Notes under the pieces: generated by a model
The model's input: the letters and a program-made list of their open reading frames with translations, nothing else
What the model was told of the DNA's origin: nothing
Databases searched by the model: none
Program-made: the position numbers and the translations under genes
Source of the DNA: Corylus avellana
Lineage: Eukaryota; Streptophyta; Magnoliopsida; Fagales; Betulaceae
Assembly: GCF_901000735.1 (NCBI RefSeq)
Contig: NC_081541.1
Coordinates: 35,854,060-35,918,059, forward strand
Direction of reading: 5' to 3'
DNA length: 64,000 nucleotides
Part shown: one piece after another, positions 57,160 through 64,000 of the stretch
How the letters are laid out: the number at the start of each line of letters is the position of its first letter
Position numbering within the stretch: position 1 is the stretch's first letter

Positions 57160-58038
57160 AGACTCTATAACAACAATAAGCTCGCTTGCTTGTCTCCTAG
57201 CCTACCATCTTCATAGAGCACATTTTCTCACCAACCTTTCGGAAGACTTCTTCACGGTTGTAGAACACATATGATTGTAGATTGCGGAACGGTGATCAGG
57301 CTCAATTCTCAAGGGTGAGAACGAATGGACTAGGGAGAATTCTCCTTGGCCTATCACACTCTCTTAGTTCCCCTTGAATTTGTTTTAAAAATCCTTGTCC
57401 CACATTGCTTAAATCTAAATTTTTGCTTCCCTGCTAAGCCTGTAAATAGATAAGAGCCTAAGCTCTCCAATCAATCATCCTATCAAGTTGTCTTGATAAT
57501 TAATTTTCAGAAACTCTCTTAGAATCAATAGTTCTTGTGTTAACCCATGAAGAAAAAAAGTTCAAGAATTGAAGAGCCAAGTAAGTGCTCATACTCTCTT
57601 GGTTATTATTAGTCATTGGTGAGAAGATATAGAGGTCACATCATCCCTGAGATTTGTCGTATTCTTTAAGAAAGAAGAACTTGTTCTTCATGTTCTTGAA
57701 AAAGAAGAAGAATTTGTTTTTCGTACTCTTGAACAAGAAAGAACATTTTTTTGGAGAAGCAAAAAGAATTTTGCCTAAAGCCAGGAGTGGCAGTTGATAT
57801 CCAAGTAAGTGTTTTTCGTTATTGCAATTTAATTTTAGATAGCAATTGTTTTTCACATGTTCTTCATAAAGTGTTCTTGGGCATGTGAATTTGATTTTTC
57901 CGCTGACCAAATATCTGATTCACAATCCTATTCCTAGCATAGACTCTATGAGAACAACAAGCTCACTTGCTTGTCTCTTAGCCTACCATCTTCATGGAGC
58001 GCATTTCTTCATCGACCATTTGATAGACTTCTTTATTG
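57160..58038. repeat. Direct repeat pair of about 100 bp
   Basis: 57160-57256 and 57935-58038 share CTTGCTTGTCTC(C/T)TAGCC and TACCATCTTCAT(A/G)GAGC. The roughly 650-bp between is AT-rich with no gene. This is possibly a remnant of an LTR pair or a leader duplication. Confidence 0.55.
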
Positions 58039-58239
58039 TAATGCCCCCAAAAATGGCATTGACCAGTTTGATAGAGTTATTGGCAATTGCCCTAATTCAG
58101 TTAATTGGAGAATCACCATTTTCTAGCATAATCAGAGTAAATGCATAGGAAGGTGAAATTAATAAATTTGAGGTATCTAAAAATCATAACATAAGCATAT
58201 ATTATCATCAAGCATAGACAATGAGCTACTAATCAGGGC

Positions 58240-59750
58240 AGTACAGTGACAAATTCAAGTGATGTGTCTTCTTCAAATAATTTTAGACTATCAGTAGTGT
58301 TAGCACAGCAGAGTGAGGATGAAGAGCATTTCATGTCGCATGTACCTTACTCTAATGCGTTTGGAAGCATCATGTGTATTATGGTGTGCATTCGTCCAGA
58401 TGTTTCACATGCAGTCAGTGTTGTTAGTGACGTGGTATTTTTATGATCAAAAATATCAATTATAAAAATAACCAAGAAAGATCAAAATTAACTTAATTAA
58501 AAAAAGAATTGATTTGATTTTCTTTAAAACTAAAGTGCATGAAAATAAAAGAGATTTAAAATAAGAGAGAGAGAGTGTAAGGTATTGACTTCACCTCTAT
58601 CCGTGCAACAATGGCTAATCATATTTAATCTCATAATCTATCTTCGGTTTGCACGAATCGTCCACATAACCACTAAGATGCGGTACAACCCGTCTTCCCT
58701 AAGTATAAATGATCAAATTCTTTAACAAAATACATACAATCAATAAATAAGTGTAACCCATCTTCGGTTGGCACGAACTGTCTACCTAAATTGCACTAAA
58801 CTAGGGTGTAGTACAATCTGTCTCCCCTAGGCATAGCCTATCAAATCCTATTGATAATATGTCAATTAAACCATTGTATAACCATCATCCTCATAATCAC
58901 AGAAAACAAGAATGATTTGAGATCAACAAAAGTAAAATACTTTTTAAGATAAGATAAGAATTTCACAAATATTGATTTTGGAATTTAAGAACAATTGCAT
59001 TTAGTAATTAAGAACATAATCAAAAGGTAGCAATTCTCATAGTAATACAATCAACATGCATAAATTGAAAATCTAGAAATTATATACAATAAAACCATTG
59101 TGCTTAGATAGAGTTACATCAACACCCCACGAAGGGGTTTAGTCGCTCATGATCTTCTAAGCTCTAAAGACAAATTTCTCATTTCTAGCTCTAGGAAATA
59201 GTGTGTTTTTTTTTCAATGCTTAGATGCCTATTTATAGGGATTACGAGAACTCTAAAAGCCCTAGGAATCCTAGAAAAATCGTAAGTTAGTCTCTCAATC
59301 GGATTGGGAGACCTAGAAAAACTTTTCTTATCAATTTCAGACTCCTTTTTGTCTCTGCCGCCCGTGTGGGCTTGAGCGCACTGTAGCTACAGTAACCAGC
59401 TACAGTAATTGCTATAGTAACCTACTACTGTGATGCTACAGTAAATTTCATTTTACGTCCAAAATCAATGGTTTTTCTTGTATTTGTCATTTAAAGCTCT
59501 GAAATATAAAAACAAAACAAAATCAAACAAATAACAACGTTAAGGAATTAACATATGCAAATTAAGGAGCTTGAATGTACAACATTCGGCGCTTATCAGT
59601 TAGTCTTGAAAAGGTTCATTGGTGGGTAGTGAAATTGATACTCCGTTATTTACGGGGTGCTACAGATGTTGGTTCAGTCTTTGACAGAAATAGTGGTATC
59701 GGTTCTAGTGTCATTGGGTATGTCGATTCAGATGATGATGGCGATCTGAT
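58240..59750 (+). pseudogene. Ty1/copia polyprotein remnant split by a solo LTR
   Basis: Before the insertion, SEDEEHFMSHVPYSNAFGS and RPDVSHAVSVVS match copia reverse transcriptase/RNase H. After it, VHWWVVKLILRYLRGATDVG and SVIGYVDSDDDGDL continue the same protein. Both flanks together cover about 120 residues, interrupted by 58428-59598. Confidence 0.85.
58428..59598. mobile_element. 1.17-kb solo LTR inside copia remnant
   Basis: The sequence runs from TGACGTGGTATTTTTATG to TTCGGCGCTTATCA and is flanked by a perfect 5-bp duplication GTTAG (58423-58427 and 59599-59603). The interior has no coding domain. It contains two similar blocks with CTTCGGTT(T/G)GCACGAA. Confidence 0.85.
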
Positions 59751-59759
59751 TGTGACACG

Positions 59760-59977
59760 AGGAGATATCGCAAAAATCTTCTGAAATGGAAAGTCAGCCA
59801 TGTACACCGCCAAGGTAATGGAGTGGCTCATAGCTTAGCAAAATTTATCCCTTAGACAGGAATTCTTCTGGATGGATTCTCATCCCCTATGTATCGATGA
59901 GCTTGTTCTCTCTGAGCAAGGCTTTATTTAAATCAATGGAAAGTCTTGATATTCAAAAAAAAAAAAAAAAAAAAAAT
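59760..59977 (+). pseudogene. LINE 3' end (RNase H tail and poly(A))
   Basis: The plus strand encodes KVSHVHRQGNGVAHSLAKF, matching the C-terminal RNase H of plant L1 LINEs (RQAN.VAH.LAK). This is followed by a short untranslated part and a 22-A tail at 59955-59976. It is 5'-truncated and abuts the copia remnant. Confidence 0.8.
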
Positions 59978-60005
59978 CTCATATACCTTCAAAATTAATA
60001 TTTAT

Positions 60006-61407
60006 GGGAAAAATATAAAAAAGCCCCCCAAACTACCAGCCGTTTTCGATTTAGCCCCCTGATGTTCCAAAAGTCATAAAGTAGCCCCCCAAAATACCAA
60101 ACTGTTGCATTTTGGCCACTCCGTTAGTCAAAACCGTTAGTCTTGATGGAAATCACGAAACGACGCCGTTTTATTAGGGTTAAGTTACGAAACCGTTTTT
60201 GCTTAGGGCAATAATTATATTTTGATTTTATTTGTTTAGTCTCTCCTTCTTTTTCACGCAGCCTCCTTCAATCTTCATGAACTTCTGTTTCAACATTTAG
60301 GTGCTCAAATCGTACTTCAATTTCTGGAAGTTCAATTCCAACTCTGAGAAAATTCCAATAAACAAGAAAATCCATTATGGTACTGACAAATATGTATGAA
60401 AATTAAGTAGAGTTGAAAAACGATACCCATTAATCTTTGGTTGTGAAGCCCAGAAGAATTTGGATGTGAGTTTTGATGGAGGTTTTTGGAAGGAAGAGGG
60501 GACGAGTAATGGAAATGGTGTTTCTACTAAAAGTGCGGAAAAACAGAGTATGGAGGAAGAAATTGCAATTGATTTCTAAGTGTGGAAAAACAGAGTATGT
60601 GTGTGGAGTAGCTTTGGGAAAGCTGAGGTCTTTTCGATCGAAATTGGAATGTATATGTTTATTTTGTAGATGAAAAAACCATATGGAAATAAGCTCAAAT
60701 ATGGTAAGCATCCAAACACGAAGGAGCATGTTATGTAGAAAATATAGTTTTGGGCAAATTAGGAAGATTTAAGAGAAGGGTTGAGAATATAGAACTCTGC
60801 CATAATTGGTGTACTAAAAAAGAGGAGATTTTGGTTTACTTAATTAATTAATTTATTTTTGAGTAAGAGATTTTGGTTTAGAGTTGTTTCCTGTTTGTTC
60901 TTTCAGCAGAATGATGGTTTTTGCACAAGTTGAAAGCTGCTGCTATTTAGTTTGGTTGTTGAGATTTGTTTCGTTTTGTGTTGTCCCTGTTAGTAAAAGT
61001 CTTGATTTCAAACTTAATTTTCATCTTACACCTCCAATTTCAATTACATGTATTAGAAATCTTTTAAGGAAGAATTTGACCAGGTGAGGGTGAAGGAGGC
61101 TGCGTGAAGAAGAAGGAGAGACTAAACAAATAAAATCAAAATATAATTATTACCCTAAGCAAAAACGGCGCCGTTTTGCTCTTCCTTTAAAAAAAAAAAA
61201 AAAAATCCCACAATGGCATTTTCGTAACTTAACCCTAATAAAACGGCGTCGTTTCGTGGTTTCCGTCCAGACTAACGGTTTTGACTAACGAAGTGGCCAA
61301 AATGCAACAGTTTGGTAGTTTGAGGGGCTACTTTATGACTTTTGGAACATCAGGGGGCTAAATCGAAAACAGCTGGTAGTTTGGGGGGCTTTTTTATATT
61401 TTTCTCA
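60006..61407. mobile_element. Mutator-like element with long TIRs
   Basis: Terminal inverted repeats of about 270-320 bp (GGGAAAAATATAAAAAAGCC left, GGCTTTTTTATATTTTTCTC right) are flanked by a perfect 9-bp duplication AATATTTAT (59997-60005 and 61408-61416). The unique 0.8-kb middle encodes no transposase. A 99-aa minus-strand open frame (60729-60430) has no recognised family. Confidence 0.88.
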
Positions 61408-62039
61408 ATATTTATTTATCTAGGAAATAAAATTTCAAGTATTAAACAATGTGACCTACAACCAGCCATGGGTTCTATTTTTTTTTCTTTTTTAAATATT
61501 TATTTAGAGTAAGTTTGTATTTTTAAAAGTTTTACATAGGAATAAGAGACATTTTACATGTATACCGTCTAATTTAATCTTAAATTCTAACAATAAGGAT
61601 GCCATTGCAAATTTTTCATAGCTCGTGACTTGACATTGCAACTTTTTAAAGATTAATCGTACCATTGAAAAGTAATGAAACATTAGGGGTAATTGAATTT
61701 TTCTTTATTATTTTGTGTTGCGTGCTTGAGTTCGAATGACACATACGCCACCTTTAATAAGGATAAATTAATTTGTCTTGTTTAATTTAATTATTGCATT
61801 AGTTCAACTTATTACCTTGAATAATTAGATTGAAATTACATACATCATTGACATGTGTTATATTAAATAATTTGCAATACTTAAAAAGAGTTTGAACACT
61901 ATATTGAGAAGATTGTAGAGATCAAAAAGAATATAGTGTATCCATTGGTTTATTCATTGGTGACACTGTTATTGATTCTACCAGTTGATATGCCTACTTT
62001 TGAAAGAGTCTTTTTAGTAATAAATATTCTTAAAAATAA

Positions 62040-62987
62040 GGGATAAGTACACTTTACCCCCAAAGTTTGACCCGATTTTCAATTCGACCTCTAATGTTTT
62101 AATTTTTACAATGCACCCCACCCAAGTTTAAAATTTTTTCAATTCGATCTATCCATTAGTCAAAGCTGTTTTGACTAGCGGAAAAGTGATCATGTGACTC
62201 GCACGTGATCACTTATGCATCTTTCTTCCCCCAAAATGCCCCATAAAATCACTCAATGTTCTTGATCTCTCATTCCTTGCATCGCTCTGCTTCTCCAACG
62301 CGACCACCATTGAAGGACTCGAGCAAAGCTTCACGCCTTCAACAAATTCAATTTAATCACCACCAGCAGCAACACCACAACTATCTCCCCAAGACCATTC
62401 GTTCTTCTCCCATACATCTCTCCTCCCTGCGATCCTCTCCCATCTTGGCTACCACAAGCTCTCCACTGCTGCACCCTCACTCTCTGAATCCACCACCTCC
62501 ATGGCCTAGACCGGTCCCTTCGCTCCCACCGACTCCTCCTTCAGGCCTGTGACTCTTGCTCTGTCACCAACATCCTTTGCAAACACCTCATTCGTGGCGC
62601 TTTAACCATCAACTATCTCCAGAAGCTCCCTTTCAGCTCGAAGATCGAAACCTTGAGCCCAGGCCACTGTAGTACCGTCACCTCCGAGAGGTCCAAGAAT
62701 GGAAAAGACACCATCGCCTCTACCAAGGTCTTCGTTGATGGAGTGGAGGTGGCGCGTCCCGATCTCTAGTTGGGATAATTTTAGGGGGCATTTTGGGGAA
62801 GAAAGATGCATAAGTGATCGCGTGTGAGTCATGGATCACTTTTCCGTCAATCAAAACAGCTTTAACTAACAGAGAGGTCGAATTGAAAAAATTTTAAACT
62901 TGGGTGGGGTGCATTGTAAAAATTGAAATATTGGAGGTCGAATTGAAAATCGACTCAAACTTTGGGGGGGTGAAGTGTATTTTTCCC
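62040..62987. mobile_element. Mutator-like element with captured, coding-like core
   Basis: The ends GGGATAAGTACACTTTACCC and GGGTGAAGTGTATTTTTCCC belong to inverted repeats of about 200 bp (left to about 62236, right from about 62786). The flanks TAAAAATAA/TAGAAATAA match at 8 of 9. The core (62240-62770) is clearly richer in GC than the arms. One plus frame, opening near 62541, reads KLPFSSKIETLSPG and TIASTKVFVDGVEVARP before a stop at about 62767. The layout is that of a Pack-MULE. The source gene was not recognised. Confidence 0.8.
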
Positions 62988-63228
62988 TAGAAATAAATTG
63001 CATAACCGAGTGGGAGATGAGTGGATGAATTATTGTTTGGTTACCTACATTGTGAAAGATATATTCAAAACTAACATCAATAAAGAAATCATGCAGTGAT
63101 TTCAAAATACGAAAATTCGTCGAGAACAATTGAATAAATTAATTTTAAGCGTAACAAAATAAATTGTAAATTACTTTTATATGTTTTATGTAATAATTAG
63201 ATTTTGTTGAATTGTTTATTTATTTTAT

Positions 63229-63470
63229 GGGTAAGTATATTATAAGTCGTTGGACACGCAAAAGAAATTTAATCCCTAAATTGTTATTTTTTAATTTTTT
63301 TTTTAAAATTTACTCCCTGAATCAATCGAGATGCCAATAAAATTCCTACTGTCAACATTTTTTAACTGCTATTAGTCCCAATCAAAATGCACCATTTTGC
63401 CACGTTATCATATTAATTTTTTATTAATTTAATTTAAAAATTAAATCTAAAATGAAAAAAAAAAATCCAG
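63229..63470. mobile_element. Half of a MULE-type foldback element
   Basis: GGGTAAGTATATTATAAGTC, ACTCCCTGAATCAATCGAGATG and CTACTGTCAACATTTTTTAACTG match the left arm of the 24103-24665 family. No right arm is found, so it is truncated. Confidence 0.6.
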
Positions 63471-63892
63471 AGAGACCCAATGCGGCATTCCGGCGGACGC
63501 ATGCATGTAGAAAGGCCTACCACTACAAAGATTTGCTTCTTTTTGATAAAATCCTATGGTTGCCAAATATTTTGTTTTTTGGATGAATATGGTTGCCAAA
63601 TATAGTATAGAGATGTTCTGAAATGCACTAAAAGTTTAGTGTTAACCACTGCTTGGCATAGAGCTAATTACGTAATCACTTTGTGGAACCCTGTCATATT
63701 TACTAATCAGTCCAATATATGAACTTAATACACTGTTTACAGTGAAAGATTTACAGAAAGATCCAGTAATTAAATTGATTTTAGCTTTGCGAATGATAAC
63801 TTAATAACAACTTTTCCAATAATGTCTTGTGTTACGATGGCACTTCACCTAATTTCTCTTTTTCATCTTCCATTTTTTTCAGTATGTGGCTC

Positions 63893-64000
63893 TGTTTTGC
63901 TCTATTTATGGAGGCCAAAAACGGAGGAGCATGAAAAGCACCTTTCGCACGAGCATGGAGCACTTCACAAGGTCGTTGAACTCGTTCTGCAGAACACGTT
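63893..64000 (+). other. Possible exon at the window edge
   Basis: After TTTTTTTCAG the plus strand stays open to the window end. The frame reading VLLYLWRPKTEEHEKHLSHE and then HKVVELVLQNT looks protein-like and higher in GC than its surroundings. The product was not recognised and no second exon is visible. Confidence 0.35.

Overview
The window is AT-rich eudicot nuclear DNA, probably from a woody rosid (family not determinable from sequence alone). Every real gene is split by GT-AG introns, products carry plant signal or transit peptides, and the rest is nested plant transposons. Five protein genes can be rebuilt exon by exon with intact frames: a membrane-anchored alpha/beta hydrolase (minus, 906-3260), the chloroplast BASS4-type transporter (minus, 6698-25870), a root-type ferredoxin (minus, 36985-37449), a neprosin-family protein with DUF4409 and DUF239 regions (minus, 42371-45576) and a secreted GH1 beta-glucosidase-like protein (plus, 49420-54148). 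They look like unrelated neighbours with separate promoters, not a cluster.

BASS4 spans 19 kb for a 1263-nt coding sequence because its introns hold a decayed Ty1/copia element, a Cassandra solo LTR inside that element, several MITEs, and a stretch present three times (16.15-18.99, 19.09-21.70 and 21.80-24.67 kb) with 100-N gaps between copies. Each copy carries exon 5. That exon is 79 nt, so only one copy can be used in frame. Copies 1 and 3 look identical over about 2.4 kb, which points to an assembly artefact or a very recent duplication.

From 26 to 36.4 kb there are two more gap-bounded, partly redundant blocks. One lacks and one carries a 2.9-kb non-autonomous LTR retrotransposon, giving an exact empty/filled site pair. 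A GC-rich 10-bp minisatellite inside a terminal-inverted-repeat element closes this region. Around 39.3-40.9 kb a complete Cassandra TRIM (LTRs containing 5S rRNA-like sequence) sits inside an older LTR fragment and is itself hit by another solo LTR. All three target-site duplications are readable or nearly so.

From 54 kb to the end no complete gene is seen. The region holds solo LTRs of about 1.9 and 1.2 kb, copia and LINE remnants, and two Mutator-type elements with 9-bp target duplications. One of these (62.04-62.99 kb) encloses a GC-richer, coding-like segment resembling a Pack-MULE. The most interesting protein-level points are the GH1 protein, which keeps both catalytic glutamates but has lost the conserved glycone-binding Gln and Asn, and a Glu-to-Thr change in the neprosin-like protein's WGGE motif.
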